Positions 14,503 to 23,701 are shown, counted from the first letter of the stretch. The stretch: 33,844 nucleotides of DNA from Bacteroidota bacterium (GCA_021823405.1 JAKAOA010000015.1:1-33844), one strand, 5' to 3'. A program made the numbers and translations. The notes: generated from the sequence alone by a model not told the origin.

Positions 14503-15267
14503 ATGAAACAAATCTTACTACTGCTCGGTTTTCTTATTTTTCTGCATCCTGCCGACGGACAATACCGCTATGGAAACAATTCTTATCAGAAAAAGAGATT
14601 TTCTTTCTCCTTCAATCTCGGGGTCGGCATACCTATGCAGGATTTCGCAAAAGGCGGGCACCCCGATTCCACTCATGCGGTAGGGTATGCCAATCCCGGC
14701 TTTCATTTTGAAGTATGTATAAGTTACCTGTTCCTTGATTATGTGGGCGTTGCCGCAACCCTTGACAATTCATTATGTCCTTTAAACACTGGCGCTTACG
14801 CCAGCGCTTACAACGTACCGGACAGTTTCAGCGTGAGCGCCCAAGGCAATCACTATATTGCATCCTATCTTATAGGTCCTTATCTTAATCTGCCGGTGAA
14901 CAACAAGTTTAACATTGAAATAAAAGCGCTTGGCGGACTGGTTTCGGCTACCTATCCGGATATTACGATACAGCCGAATGATTTTAACAATCCTACATTT
15001 CAGGAATTCAAATATGCCCATGCACAGAATTTCGGTTACATGCTCTCGGCTTGCGGTAAGTTTATGGTTCAACAAAATCTGGCGCTAACTGCTACCGTTA
15101 GCTACACTTCATCGCAAATCGTTTATCCCGGGGGAGTGTTTGAAGTCACAACCCCTCCTATTCTGCAATCCCTTACCCCTCGAACTTATACCGGTTTCTC
15201 ATTCACTAATATGGATATGCAGCTTGGGCTATTGAGTTTTACTGTTGGCGCTGCCTTATGCTTCTGA
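14503..15267 (+). CDS. Outer-membrane beta-barrel protein
   Basis: A 254-residue exported protein: signal peptide (MKQILLLLGFLIFLHPADGQ), then a pattern of alternating hydrophobic strands with Gly and aromatic residues (FSFSFNLGVGIPM, LFLDYVGVAATLDN, IASYLIGPYLNLPV, FNIEIKALGGLV, LTATVSYTSS) and a final LGLLSFTVGAALCF ending in Phe. This fits small OmpW/OmpA-like barrels of the 'outer membrane beta-barrel' family. It is 54 nt downstream of gldA on the same strand. The last codons overlap the start of the SpoIIE remnant (15258-15374), so the 3' end of the gene abuts a recombination scar. No specific function can be given. Confidence 0.75.
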   Translation: MKQILLLLGFLIFLHPADGQYRYGNNSYQKKRFSFSFNLGVGIPMQDFAKGGHPDSTHAVGYANPGFHFEVCISYLFLDYVGVAATLDNSLCPLNTGAYASAYNVPDSFSVSAQGNHYIASYLIGPYLNLPVNNKFNIEIKALGGLVSATYPDITIQPNDFNNPTFQEFKYAHAQNFGYMLSACGKFMVQQNLALTATVSYTSSQIVYPGGVFEVTTPPILQSLTPRTYTGFSFTNMDMQLGLLSFTVGAALCF

Positions 15268-15374
15268 CGAACGTATTCATCAGACAGGTACAAAATTTGG
15301 AGCAAGAATTTGAAAAGTGGAAAGGTGGACTGGAGCAGACAGATGATGTGTGTGTGATAGGGATAAGAATTTAA
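15258..15374 (+). pseudogene. C-terminal remnant of a TPR-SpoIIE phosphatase gene
   Basis: From about 15285 the plus strand encodes QVQNLEQEFEKWKG-LEQTDDVCVIGIRI followed by TAA. This closely matches the C-terminus of the intact phosphatase at 19687-22041 (KVILEQEFEMCKGEQEQTDDVCVIGIRI). The similarity runs past the stop (TAACTTTRGC in both). Only the last 30 or so codons survive, so this is the stump of a second such gene, probably cut off by recombination next to the barrel protein gene. Confidence 0.8.
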
Positions 15375-15419
15375 CTTTAGCAGGTTAGGAATAGACCGCC
15401 TTCTTTTATCCAAAACGCT

Positions 15420-16469
15420 CTATTTAGGTTGTACTTGTGAGTTCAGAACCTGATCATTTGCCGCCCTGTACTGAAGAATATTTAAGTAATCCAATGCAAG
15501 CTGTCTGCCCCCTATTTCATAAGATTTTTGCACACAACTAATAGCGCTGTCAACCTTGCCGTTCATTTCACTGATAATACCCATATTGTAATATGCTTTA
15601 GCCCTTTTCCTCCATTTCGGGTTTCCGGTTTCCCTTTCCCATATCGCCGCTGCGCCGTTCCAGTCGCCTGCATCTGCCATGCGTCTTGCTATTTTAAAGT
15701 CGCGGTTGCCTCTTATATAGAACTCGCGGCTTACGCGGATTATAGCCGGTATCGTCCTGGAAGCATAGTTCTGTCCAAGCTGGTAACTTGTATTCATAAC
15801 TACTTGTTTATGGTCCATAAGTCCGTAGGCGGCATCACGCGGATTCAGGAAGTTTCCCTGAAACGTTAATCCCTGTCCCAGATTGTAGCCGTCCAGTATC
15901 AATTTATCGCGCGGGTCATATATTCTCCAGCCGGTATTAACTTTTGTTCCGGCTGTTGTATTGTTTGCAAGCCCCATTATGCCCCCGCTCAAAACCCCTT
16001 GGGCTGCCTGCATCACCCTTACTCTGGTATCGGTGTGGAACATCTCCAACGAAAAAAGCACATCCACATTGTTCCGGCGGCAGATGTCTTCTATTTCGCC
16101 CCACGATAGAGGCGGCGGGAATATGTCGGGATAACTGTTTATAAAATGCAATGAATTCAGGACTGCTATTTTGCTGTAATCGTTGGTCTGCGAGAGTGCG
16201 TCTTTTAATCCCCGTATACACTCATTACTGCAGTCGCTATCCAGTTTTGCGCTTTTTGCCGACAGTACATCGTCTATCTCTTTACGCACCTTATTGGAAT
16301 CGGAAATTATACTCCGGTTAATGATGCCCACATTTTTCACATACGCCGGTATTGTTACCGGAGCCGGTACCGTAATATTAAAATAGACCTCTTCGGTACA
16401 GGAATGTAGAGTAATAGAAGCAACTGCAAGATAGGAAATCTTCCGGATTGATTTAAAGTTGAGATTCAT
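15420..16469 (-). CDS. DUF6340-like lipoprotein with TPR-like C-terminus
   Basis: A 349-residue lipoprotein: signal peptide with Cys24 (ASITLHSC), then a domain with VPAPVTIPAYVKNVGIINRS and NVDVLFSLEMFHTDT, which I associate with the Bacteroidota DUF6340 family of outer-membrane-associated lipoproteins. From about residue 265 there is a TPR-like pair of helices (AAAIWERETGNPKWRKRAKAYYNMGIISEMNGKVDSAISC). The function is unknown. A TAAATTTG box ends 4 nt before the ATG. It is divergent from the purine salvage genes. Confidence 0.7.
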   Translation of the reverse strand: MNLNFKSIRKISYLAVASITLHSCTEEVYFNITVPAPVTIPAYVKNVGIINRSIISDSNKVRKEIDDVLSAKSAKLDSDCSNECIRGLKDALSQTNDYSKIAVLNSLHFINSYPDIFPPPLSWGEIEDICRRNNVDVLFSLEMFHTDTRVRVMQAAQGVLSGGIMGLANNTTAGTKVNTGWRIYDPRDKLILDGYNLGQGLTFQGNFLNPRDAAYGLMDHKQVVMNTSYQLGQNYASRTIPAIIRVSREFYIRGNRDFKIARRMADAGDWNGAAAIWERETGNPKWRKRAKAYYNMGIISEMNGKVDSAISCVQKSYEIGGRQLALDYLNILQYRAANDQVLNSQVQPK

Positions 16470-16473
16470 TGGG

Positions 16474-16481
16474 CAAATTTA
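16474..16481 (-). promoter_or_regulatory. -7 box abutting the DUF6340-like gene start
   Basis: TAAATTTG on the minus strand ends 4 nt before the ATG, predicting a leaderless mRNA. No clear -33 TTG. Confidence 0.35.
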
Positions 16482-16539
16482 TAACTTATCATCTCTACAT
16501 TACAGTGTTTTACAAAATTTAACATTGCCGTTCCATTTT

Positions 16540-16613
16540 AGTGCTCCTAAACGGTTTTGCCAACGCGTCCCGATAGTTATCGGGCCGCTCAACTCCCACT
16601 CTTCACTATATTT
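16540..16613. repeat. 74-bp dispersed palindromic element, copy 1
   Basis: Aligns without gaps with the reverse complement of 28801-28874, about 57 of 74 positions identical by eye. The core is the palindrome CCCGATAGTTATCGGG. The element lies upstream of the nucleosidase and covers most of the TTG-start extension of that ORF, so the extension is not real coding sequence. Its right end overlaps the candidate -7 box TATATTTG (16607-16614). Confidence 0.65.
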
Positions 16614-16614
16614 G
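16607..16614 (+). promoter_or_regulatory. Probable -7 box of the nucleosidase-apt promoter
   Basis: TATATTTG matches TAnnTTTG and lies 8 nt before the chosen ATG (16623). It is at the edge of the dispersed element. Confidence 0.35.
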
Positions 16615-16622
16615 AACCCAAG

Positions 16623-17426
16623 ATGAAAAGCGGAAAGACGACCGGCAGGATTGCAATAGTAAGCGCATCGGAGGAGGAATCGGGCTTTGCCGGATTAACT
16701 AACTGCGGCTTTAAACGTAAGCGCATTGCCGGCTACGACTTTTACGAAGGCGAAATTCAGGGCGCCCCTGTGGTTTTACTCATAACGGGTTGGGGCAAAG
16801 TGCGCGCCGCACAAAGCGTTACCTTGCTGCATCATCATTACCCTGTAACGCGGCTTTTTTTTGTAGGCGCATGCGGCGGCATTGGCGAGTGGCAAAGGGG
16901 CGATATATGCATACCCGCACTGTTCGATTATTACGACTTTAACGTCTTCCCTTTACTAAAATCGCACATTTACCCTCAATTTGAACCGCATGGCTATCTG
17001 GCTTTAAAGCATAATGCCGGCATGATAAAACTGGTGGAAAGGTTACTGGCGGAATTCGGCAGGGTATTTTATGGATTGGCTTTAACGGGCGATTCGTTTG
17101 TTACTGATAAAGAGGTAATTCACCGGACGGGTAAATTGGATAAATTTTACAAGAAACTGTTGCCCGAAATGATGAAAAGAGGGAGGGAAGCGAGCGGCGG
17201 CTCGTTAAACTTGCCGGCGTTGTTAAAAAAATCGCCAAAGGGCGCCATTATTGATATGGAGAGCGCAGTAATTGCCGAAACATGCGTGAATCTGAACATT
17301 GACTTTTTAGTTATCAGGATAGTTTCAGATTCCATTGATAGCAATTCCCATAACGATTTTACTGCATTCCTTACAGAAACAATGCCCCGTATGACTGATA
17401 AAATTATTCAAATAATCTGCAAATAA
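16623..17426 (+). CDS. MTA/SAH nucleosidase-like nucleoside phosphorylase family protein
   Basis: A PNP/UDP-family enzyme that probably cleaves adenine from 5'-methylthioadenosine, S-adenosylhomocysteine or a related nucleoside. I chose ATG at 16623 (MKSGKTTGRIAIVSA) over the track's TTG at 16557 because the extra 22 codons lie in a dispersed repeat and a -7 box falls inside them. Signatures: FVGACGGIGEWQRGDICIP, ALTGDSFV, and IIDMESAVIAETC with the substrate-binding Glu. The product of 267 residues is longer than typical MTAN (about 230), with an insertion around residues 165-200 (KLDKFYKKLLPEMMKRG). It is 6 nt upstream of apt, so adenine released here could pass straight to AMP. Futalosine hydrolase or a purine phosphorylase is an alternative. 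Confidence 0.75.
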   Translation: MKSGKTTGRIAIVSASEEESGFAGLTNCGFKRKRIAGYDFYEGEIQGAPVVLLITGWGKVRAAQSVTLLHHHYPVTRLFFVGACGGIGEWQRGDICIPALFDYYDFNVFPLLKSHIYPQFEPHGYLALKHNAGMIKLVERLLAEFGRVFYGLALTGDSFVTDKEVIHRTGKLDKFYKKLLPEMMKRGREASGGSLNLPALLKKSPKGAIIDMESAVIAETCVNLNIDFLVIRIVSDSIDSNSHNDFTAFLTETMPRMTDKIIQIICK

Positions 17427-17432
17427 TCTGTC

Positions 17433-17981
17433 ATGAAAAGATACACCGTGCCTGAACTGAAATCGTTGGTTGGAAGGTATAAGGATTTTCCTGTAAAAGG
17501 GATAAATTTTTTCGACCTGAACCCTTTGCTTTATAATCCTAACGCCCGAAGTTCAATTATAGCCGATTTCGCAAAAAATATGCCCGTAAGCGATAACACA
17601 GTGATTGCCGCGCCCGAAGCCCGCGGGTTTATATGGGGTTCAATGCTGGCGCACACACTTTCGGTTCCATTCATTCCCATACGTAAGAAGGGAAAACTGC
17701 CCGGCAACCTGGCTGTTCATTCCTACAACCTCGAATATGGCTCCGGCGAATTGTTCATTCAGTCAGCGCGGCACCTGCCCGGTTTCAAAAAAGGTACTGG
17801 GGTGATAATAGTGGATGACGTTCTTGCAACCGGAGGCACCGCTATGGCATGCGCCGAACTTGTGCAAAAAATAGGAGGCAAAGTGGCGGCGTTTTATTTT
17901 GTGCTGGGCATAGCGGATTTAAAAGGTGCAGACGCGCTGAAAGATTATTCTGCCGTTATCCGCACTACGCTCCAATTCTGA
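17433..17981 (+). CDS. apt: Adenine phosphoribosyltransferase
   Basis: Converts adenine plus PRPP to AMP. The protein is 182 residues, normal length. Motifs: FPVKGINFFDLNPLL, APEARGFIWG, PFIPIRKKGKLPG, and the PRPP-binding loop VIIVDDVLATGGTA. It is 6 nt downstream of the nucleosidase and presumably co-transcribed with it. PRPP would come from Prs, encoded at 2.8-3.7 kb. Confidence 0.95.
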   Translation: MKRYTVPELKSLVGRYKDFPVKGINFFDLNPLLYNPNARSSIIADFAKNMPVSDNTVIAAPEARGFIWGSMLAHTLSVPFIPIRKKGKLPGNLAVHSYNLEYGSGELFIQSARHLPGFKKGTGVIIVDDVLATGGTAMACAELVQKIGGKVAAFYFVLGIADLKGADALKDYSAVIRTTLQF

Positions 17982-18045
17982 TAAGGATAGGAAGATAACG
18001 TCTGTACCCGAGTCGATGACTTACAAGTAAATTGATTCATTTTGC

Positions 18046-18077
18046 TTGCCGACAGAGTGATTTTTATTTCATCTTTG
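18046..18077 (+). promoter_or_regulatory. Probable guaA promoter
   Basis: TTG (18046-18048) and CATCTTTG (18070-18077, one mismatch to TAnnTTTG) are 21 nt apart, with the guaA ATG about 36 nt further on. It lies within the upstream extension of the ORF, which supports the later start. Confidence 0.45.
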
Positions 18078-18113
18078 CATAATATTCCATCTGTAAGAAC
18101 TAAAAGCAAAAAA

Positions 18114-19673
18114 ATGCCTGAAAGCATACTGATACTCGATTTCGGTTCGCAATACACGCAGCTTATCGCCCGAAGGGTTCGCGAGCTGCAGGTATATTGC
18201 GAGATTCATCCATACAACCATGCCAAAGAGGCGCTTAAGTCAATGGGCAATATTAAGGGCATTATCCTCTCCGGAAGCCCATTTTCGGTGCATGATAAAA
18301 ACGCTCCTATAGTTGACCTTAACTTTTTGAGCGGCAAGGTTCCTTTACTTGGAATATGTTATGGGGCACAGCTTATGGCGCATCTTTGGGGCGGCAAGGT
18401 AGGCAGGTCGGCAAGCCGCGAATATGGCAGGGCAATACTGCATATTACTGATACCGGTAACAAACTGCTGAAGGGAATGAGTAAGGAAAGTCAGGTGTGG
18501 ATGAGCCATGGCGATACTATTCTTCAACTTCCCTTTTACAAGAAAGACAGCAATGAAAGCTCCAGAGTTATAGCAAGTACATCGGATGTGAAAGCGGCGG
18601 CATTCGCTTTTCCGTCAGGTAAAGTATTCGGCATACAGTTCCATCCGGAAGTGTACCACACCGCGGAAGGCACTAAGTTGCTGAAAAATTTTGTCATTGG
18701 AATATGCGGCTGCAAAGCCGACTGGACATCCGCGGCATTTATTGAAACCACCGTAAACGAACTGAAAAAGACGATAGGAGCGGATAAAACTGTGCTCGGT
18801 CTGTCGGGCGGCGTTGACTCGTCGGTGGCGGCTATGCTGCTCCATAAAGCCATCGGCAAAAATCTGCACTGCATATTTGTGGATAACGGGCTGCTGCGCA
18901 AAAACGAATTTAAAAGCGTGCTCGACTCATACCGTCATATGGGTTTGAATGTAAAAGGCGTGAATGCAAAAAAAGAATTCTATAAAGCCCTGAAAGGCAT
19001 AAACGACCCGGAGAAGAAACGCAAGGCAATAGGGCGTATTTTCATTGAAATCTTTGATAAGGAAGCGCACCGGATTAAGAATGTAAAATGGCTCGCCCAA
19101 GGCACCATCTACCCCGATGTAATTGAATCGGTTTCGGTAAAAGGACCCTCTACCACTATCAAGTCGCACCACAATGTTGGCGGCTTGCCGAAGAAGATGC
19201 GGCTGAAGGTGACGGAGCCCTTGCGGGCGCTCTTCAAGGATGAAGTGCGTAAGGTGGGCGCCGAGTTGAAAATAGACAAAAATATTCTGAATCGTCATCC
19301 TTTTCCCGGTCCGGGACTCGCCATTCGCATATTGGGAGACATTACTCCCGAAAAGGTAGGACTGTTGCAGGAAGCGGATGCTATTTTTACGGACAATCTG
19401 AAAAAGACAGGGTTATACGATAAGGTGTGGCAGGCGGCGGTTATCCTGCTACCCGTAAGAACTGTAGGCGTTATGGGCGATGAGAGAACCTACGAGAATG
19501 CGGTAGCGCTACGCGCCGTAACCTCTACCGACGGCATGACCGCCGACTGGTGCCATCTGCCTTATGATGTTTTGGCTAAAATCTCTAATGAGATTATCAA
19601 TAAAGTGCGGGGGATAAACCGTGTAGTATATGATATTAGTTCGAAACCGCCCGCTACAATAGAGTGGGAGTAA
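18114..19673 (+). CDS. guaA: GMP synthase (glutamine-hydrolysing)
   Basis: Converts XMP to GMP using glutamine and ATP. The start is ATG at 18114 ([21 protein letters not shown]), which matches family starts; the track's TTG at 18042 adds 24 codons without support. The product is 519 residues. Order of domains: class I glutamine amidotransferase with the nucleophile in LLGICYGAQ (Cys82) and [15 protein letters not shown] pyrophosphatase with the P-loop [12 protein letters not shown]-terminal dimerisation domain with [15 protein letters not shown] and the end KPPATIEWE. It follows apt after 132 nt with a separate promoter candidate. Confidence 0.97.
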   Translation: MPESILILDFGSQYTQLIARRVRELQVYCEIHPYNHAKEALKSMGNIKGIILSGSPFSVHDKNAPIVDLNFLSGKVPLLGICYGAQLMAHLWGGKVGRSASREYGRAILHITDTGNKLLKGMSKESQVWMSHGDTILQLPFYKKDSNESSRVIASTSDVKAAAFAFPSGKVFGIQFHPEVYHTAEGTKLLKNFVIGICGCKADWTSAAFIETTVNELKKTIGADKTVLGLSGGVDSSVAAMLLHKAIGKNLHCIFVDNGLLRKNEFKSVLDSYRHMGLNVKGVNAKKEFYKALKGINDPEKKRKAIGRIFIEIFDKEAHRIKNVKWLAQGTIYPDVIESVSVKGPSTTIKSHHNVGGLPKKMRLKVTEPLRALFKDEVRKVGAELKIDKNILNRHPFPGPGLAIRILGDITPEKVGLLQEADAIFTDNLKKTGLYDKVWQAAVILLPVRTVGVMGDERTYENAVALRAVTSTDGMTADWCHLPYDVLAKISNEIINKVRGINRVVYDISSKPPATIEWE

Positions 19674-19686
19674 AAAATCCGGAACG

Positions 19687-22041
19687 ATGAGAACACGGAC
19701 TACCGGTAGTGCCTCAATACTGATTCTATTGGTTATTATTATTCTTTTTATTCAACCATGGGGTGGCGTAATCATGGCGCAGAAACCTAACAAATCGGAT
19801 TCGTTATTAATAGCGTTAAATGGGACTCATCAGGATAGTACAAGGTATAAAATTCTTTTCAAATTAGGGTTATTCTTTATGAATCGGTTGCCTGATTCTG
19901 CCAGTGTATTTTTTCGGGACGCGGTGCAGGTTGCCGATAAAATGAATGACAAAACGAAGAAAGGAGTCGCTTTAAGGGAGATCGGATGGGATTGCTTAAT
20001 TTTGGGCAGAACTGATACAGCGTTAAAATTCTTCTTTAACGCCTCGAATCTTGCAGACACTACCCAAGGGTATAAAGCGAAGGAATTATTAGCTGGAGCG
20101 CTATCCAATATCGGCACTGCATTAAGCTCTAAAAGCAATTACCCGGAAGCGTTGGATTATTATCAGAGATCTTTAAATGTATTTAACGCAATACACCATA
20201 AGTCGGGGGCAGCGACTGACCTTGCCAATATCGGAATACTGTTTCGTAAAGAGGCGAATTACCCTCAAGCATTAGAGTATTATTTCAAAGCCCTGAAAAT
20301 AGCAGAGGAATTAGGAAATCCGCTTGATCAGGCACATTATCTTGGAAGTATCGGTAACGTTTATGCACTCGAGAATAACTATTCCAAGGCGCTTGATTAT
20401 TTCCTTAAATCGTTGACAATTCTACAAGAAAAAGGCGATAAGTACGGTGAGTCCTCCATCTTTGGCAACATAGGTAATATTTATACCGCCGAAAAGAATT
20501 ATGAACGCGCCATGGAATATTATGAAGATGCCATTAAGTTATCGGATGATCTGGGAGACAGGGCTACTAAGGTTATTAACCTTGGTAATATTGGCGATGT
20601 ATACATGAGTGAGAACAAATATCCACAGGCGCTCGAGTATTATTTTAATGCGCTGAAATTAGCGAAACAGGTCGGAGATAAGGATCAGGAGACAACAAAT
20701 CTGGGGAACATCGGATATGTTTACCTGAAAACAAAAAAAATCGAATTGGCTCATCAAGTTTTAATCAAAGCCCTGTTTTTGAGTGATAGCATAAAAACTT
20801 TGGATGATACAAGACAGATTGAGTTGAATTTAAGTGGTGTAGACAGCGCGCTTTCGCAAACCGCAGGAAAAAAAGGAAATTGGAAAATCGCCAAGCTTTA
20901 TTCAGATAGCGCATTGTCTCATTATAAAAGTTATGTTGCAGACCGCGATAGCATTATCAATACCAAAAACATAAGGAAACAAGCCGATTTGGAGGCCGAT
21001 TTCGACTATCAGCAGAAGGAGTCCCTTCGTAAGACTTCAGAAGAAAGAAGGACGCTTCAATACCAAGAAGCCCGAAAGCGCCAGCGCATAATTACCTATA
21101 CCATTGCGGCAGCGTTGCTCTTGGCTATGCTCTTTTCATTATTTGTAGTGCAGCGATTACGCATAACACGCAGACAAAAAGCCATAATAGAAGAACAAAA
21201 ACAGACCGTTGACCAACGCAATAAAGATATATCGGACAGTATTAAATACGCCAAACGCCTTCAAGATGCCATTCTGCCGCCGATAGCGAAGATAAAAAAA
21301 TATTTCCCGGATTCCTTTGTACTTTATAAACCGAAAGACATTGTTGCCGGAGATTTTTATTGGATTGAACGTATTGCCCTATCCCCTCTCGTTAATCAGG
21401 GAGAGACGGAGGGGAGCGAGGTTATACTGATAGCTGCCTGCGACTGCACTGGTCACGGTGTACCGGGCGCTTTGGTCAGTGTTGTGTGCTCTAACGCCTT
21501 AAACAGAGCAGTGAAAGAATTTAATATTCATGAACCGGCCAAAATACTTGATAAGACGAGGGAACTCGTGTTGGATACTTTTTCTGCTGGCGACAAAATA
21601 AATGACGGAATGGATATTTCTCTGACAGCCATATACCGTAATACCGGTAGTTACAGGGATACTAAAATATTTTGGAGCGGAGCAAATAATCCGTTATGCT
21701 ATAAACCAGATGAAAAGAATGAAATGCTGGAAATAATGCCCGATAAACAACCGATAGGATTTTTCCCTGAAATGAGGCCATTTAATAACCACGTTATCAC
21801 TGTTCCGTCATTAGACGGTCAATTTTCAGGCAGTTTATATTTATTCACCGACGGCTATGCAGACCAGTTTGGAGGTCCAAAAGGGAAAAAATATAAATAT
21901 ACGCCATTTAAAGAGAAACTTTTGTCTATCAGCGATAAACCGATGAAGGAACAAAAAGTAATTTTGGAACAAGAATTTGAAATGTGCAAAGGCGAACAGG
22001 AACAAACGGATGATGTATGTGTGATTGGAATAAGGATTTAA
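19687..22041 (+). CDS. TPR sensor-SpoIIE (PP2C-type) phosphatase
   Basis: A 784-residue signalling protein. An N-terminal signal-like segment (residues 10-31) leads to about nine TPR repeats (roughly 50-410; for example GNIGNVYALENNYSKALDYFLKSL), a helical linker, one membrane helix at about 468-490 (TIAAALLLAMLFSLFVV), a short coiled coil, and a cytoplasmic SpoIIE phosphatase domain (about 515-784). The opening DSIKYAKRLQDAILPP, DIVAGDFYW, DCTGHGVPGALVS, LFTDGYADQFGG and QTDDVCVIGI are all intact metal-site motifs. The probable targets are anti-anti-sigma-like proteins, not encoded here. Residues 564-578 (ALSPLVNQGETEGSE) look like an insertion derived from a palindromic repeat. It follows guaA by 13 nt. 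Confidence 0.88.
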   Translation: MRTRTTGSASILILLVIIILFIQPWGGVIMAQKPNKSDSLLIALNGTHQDSTRYKILFKLGLFFMNRLPDSASVFFRDAVQVADKMNDKTKKGVALREIGWDCLILGRTDTALKFFFNASNLADTTQGYKAKELLAGALSNIGTALSSKSNYPEALDYYQRSLNVFNAIHHKSGAATDLANIGILFRKEANYPQALEYYFKALKIAEELGNPLDQAHYLGSIGNVYALENNYSKALDYFLKSLTILQEKGDKYGESSIFGNIGNIYTAEKNYERAMEYYEDAIKLSDDLGDRATKVINLGNIGDVYMSENKYPQALEYYFNALKLAKQVGDKDQETTNLGNIGYVYLKTKKIELAHQVLIKALFLSDSIKTLDDTRQIELNLSGVDSALSQTAGKKGNWKIAKLYSDSALSHYKSYVADRDSIINTKNIRKQADLEADFDYQQKESLRKTSEERRTLQYQEARKRQRIITYTIAAALLLAMLFSLFVVQRLRITRRQKAIIEEQKQTVDQRNKDISDSIKYAKRLQDAILPPIAKIKKYFPDSFVLYKPKDIVAGDFYWIERIALSPLVNQGETEGSEVILIAACDCTGHGVPGALVSVVCSNALNRAVKEFNIHEPAKILDKTRELVLDTFSAGDKINDGMDISLTAIYRNTGSYRDTKIFWSGANNPLCYKPDEKNEMLEIMPDKQPIGFFPEMRPFNNHVITVPSLDGQFSGSLYLFTDGYADQFGGPKGKKYKYTPFKEKLLSISDKPMKEQKVILEQEFEMCKGEQEQTDDVCVIGIRI
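21378..21420 (+). repeat. Palindrome-like insertion inside the SpoIIE coding region
   Basis: CCTATCCCCTCTC ... GGGAGAG ... GGAGGGGAGCGAG is an imperfect inverted repeat resembling the CCCTCTCC/GGAGAGGG hairpin at 5441-5464. It is in frame and encodes ALSPLVNQGETEGSE between the WIER strand and the IAACDCTGHG metal motif, where relatives usually have only a short turn. Confidence 0.45.
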
Positions 22042-22120
22042 CTTTGCGGGGCAAAGGGTGGAAATAACATGCAAAGAACAAATTTACACACTAAGAAAAA
22101 TTTCTGGTGAAATGCCTCTC

Positions 22121-23701
22121 ATGAAATTAAGATACAATGACGCCGGTTATTTTGGGGGGCAGCAGCAATGGCTGGTGATTAGAAACCATATTTTGGCTTT
22201 CACTTTTGCCATTTGCTTTCTTCCGGGTGTTGCACAAAATTTAAAGAACGGTTATAATAAATTCTATTATCCCAACGGTAAGGTTTCAAGCGAAGGAACC
22301 GTTCGCGACGGGAAACCGGATGGCTATTGGAAAAACTATTATGAAGACGGCAGATTGAAAGCGGAGGGCAACAGAAAGAACTTTCAATTGGATAGTATTT
22401 GGAAATTTTATACTGAACAAGGACTGATGTACTTAAGTTTTTACTATAAGGACGGAAAAAAAACAGGACCTAAAACAACATATCTTCCGGTTCCAAAAGA
22501 TAGCAGCAAGGGTATCTTGTCTTCCATCGAAAACTATAGAAATGATACACTTGAAGGCGAAGCCCGTTATTACCGGGACGGAAAATTATTTCAAACGGTT
22601 AGCTATAAGAACGGACTGCCCGAAGGTCTTTCCTTTCAATATTCTCCCGATTCAACCATTAACTGTATAATTTTATACAAGGGCGGTTTTATTAAACGGC
22701 TTAATAAAATAAATCAATATAACCCGCAAGGTCACAAAGAGGGATTGTGGCAGGGCTTCTATCCTAACGGTTCAGTAAAATGGGAATGTACCTATATTGA
22801 CGGCAAAATAGAGGGCTATTACAAAACCTATGGTCCGGATGGCAGCGTGGTTACTATAAAGAAATATATAAATAATGTAGTTCAGAATAATGCGCCGGAA
22901 CTCGCTAAACTGGAGGTGAAGACGGAATATTTTGATAACGGACATATACAGGAAACAGGACCCTATAAGGACGGAAAACCTTTCGGAGCACATCGTATTT
23001 TTGACTCTACCGGCAAAGAAATTAAAGCTCAAATATACGATAGCGGACGGGTAGTCGCCGAAGGAATATTAGACGAAAGCGATATGCAGGAGGGATATTG
23101 GAAGGATTACCACTCAAACGGGACTATATTGAGCGAAGGCAACTACGTACATGGTGTTAAAGTAGGGGAATGGAAGTTCTATTACTCCAACAGCAATAAA
23201 TTTGAAATCGGGAAATACGATGGCAAAGGCAGACCAACTGGCAAATGGCTTTGGTATTACAATGATGGCAAGTTATTGAGACAAAGTAGTTTTCATAATG
23301 GATTGCAGGATGGTGATTTTGTGGAATACAGCGATTCGGGCAGCGTTATTACGAAGGGCGAATATATGGATGGGTTAAAGGAGGGCGACTGGATTTATAT
23401 AATGGGCAATTTTAAAAGTATAGGAAAATATTTAGATGACATGAAGGACAGTATCTGGAAGGAATATTACAGAAATACGGGTAAAGTGCGTTTTATTGGC
23501 GATTATAACCAAGGCAGACCCGATGGAAAACACATTTGGTACTATCCAAGCGGACGCAAGGAACTCGAAGGAGAATATTCAATGGGACTAAGAGAAGATA
23601 AATGGAAGTATTACGATAAAGATGACGGCACAATTTGGTTAACCATAACCTATAGAGATGATGAAGAGGTTAGATATGACAGAACCAAAGTGGAACCTTA
23701 A
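22121..23701 (+). CDS. YwqK/MORN-type repeat protein, exported
   Basis: The second and longer YwqK-type protein of the window. The ORF opens with GTG at 22058, but the first 20-40 codons do not look like the family. ATG at 22121 (MKLRYND) or GTG at 22175 (VIRNHILAFTFAICFLPGVAQ) is more likely; the latter would give a neat signal peptide. The body has about 20 repeats of about 23 residues (YYPNGKVSSEG, YYEDGRLKAEG, YHSNGTILSEG, YYPSGRKELEG, with EGYWK or GEWKFY between). No catalytic motif is visible. It follows the phosphatase gene closely and lies 12 nt before the VIT transporter gene, so these are probably co-transcribed. The function is unknown. Confidence 0.8.
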   Translation: MKLRYNDAGYFGGQQQWLVIRNHILAFTFAICFLPGVAQNLKNGYNKFYYPNGKVSSEGTVRDGKPDGYWKNYYEDGRLKAEGNRKNFQLDSIWKFYTEQGLMYLSFYYKDGKKTGPKTTYLPVPKDSSKGILSSIENYRNDTLEGEARYYRDGKLFQTVSYKNGLPEGLSFQYSPDSTINCIILYKGGFIKRLNKINQYNPQGHKEGLWQGFYPNGSVKWECTYIDGKIEGYYKTYGPDGSVVTIKKYINNVVQNNAPELAKLEVKTEYFDNGHIQETGPYKDGKPFGAHRIFDSTGKEIKAQIYDSGRVVAEGILDESDMQEGYWKDYHSNGTILSEGNYVHGVKVGEWKFYYSNSNKFEIGKYDGKGRPTGKWLWYYNDGKLLRQSSFHNGLQDGDFVEYSDSGSVITKGEYMDGLKEGDWIYIMGNFKSIGKYLDDMKDSIWKEYYRNTGKVRFIGDYNQGRPDGKHIWYYPSGRKELEGEYSMGLREDKWKYYDKDDGTIWLTITYRDDEEVRYDRTKVEP

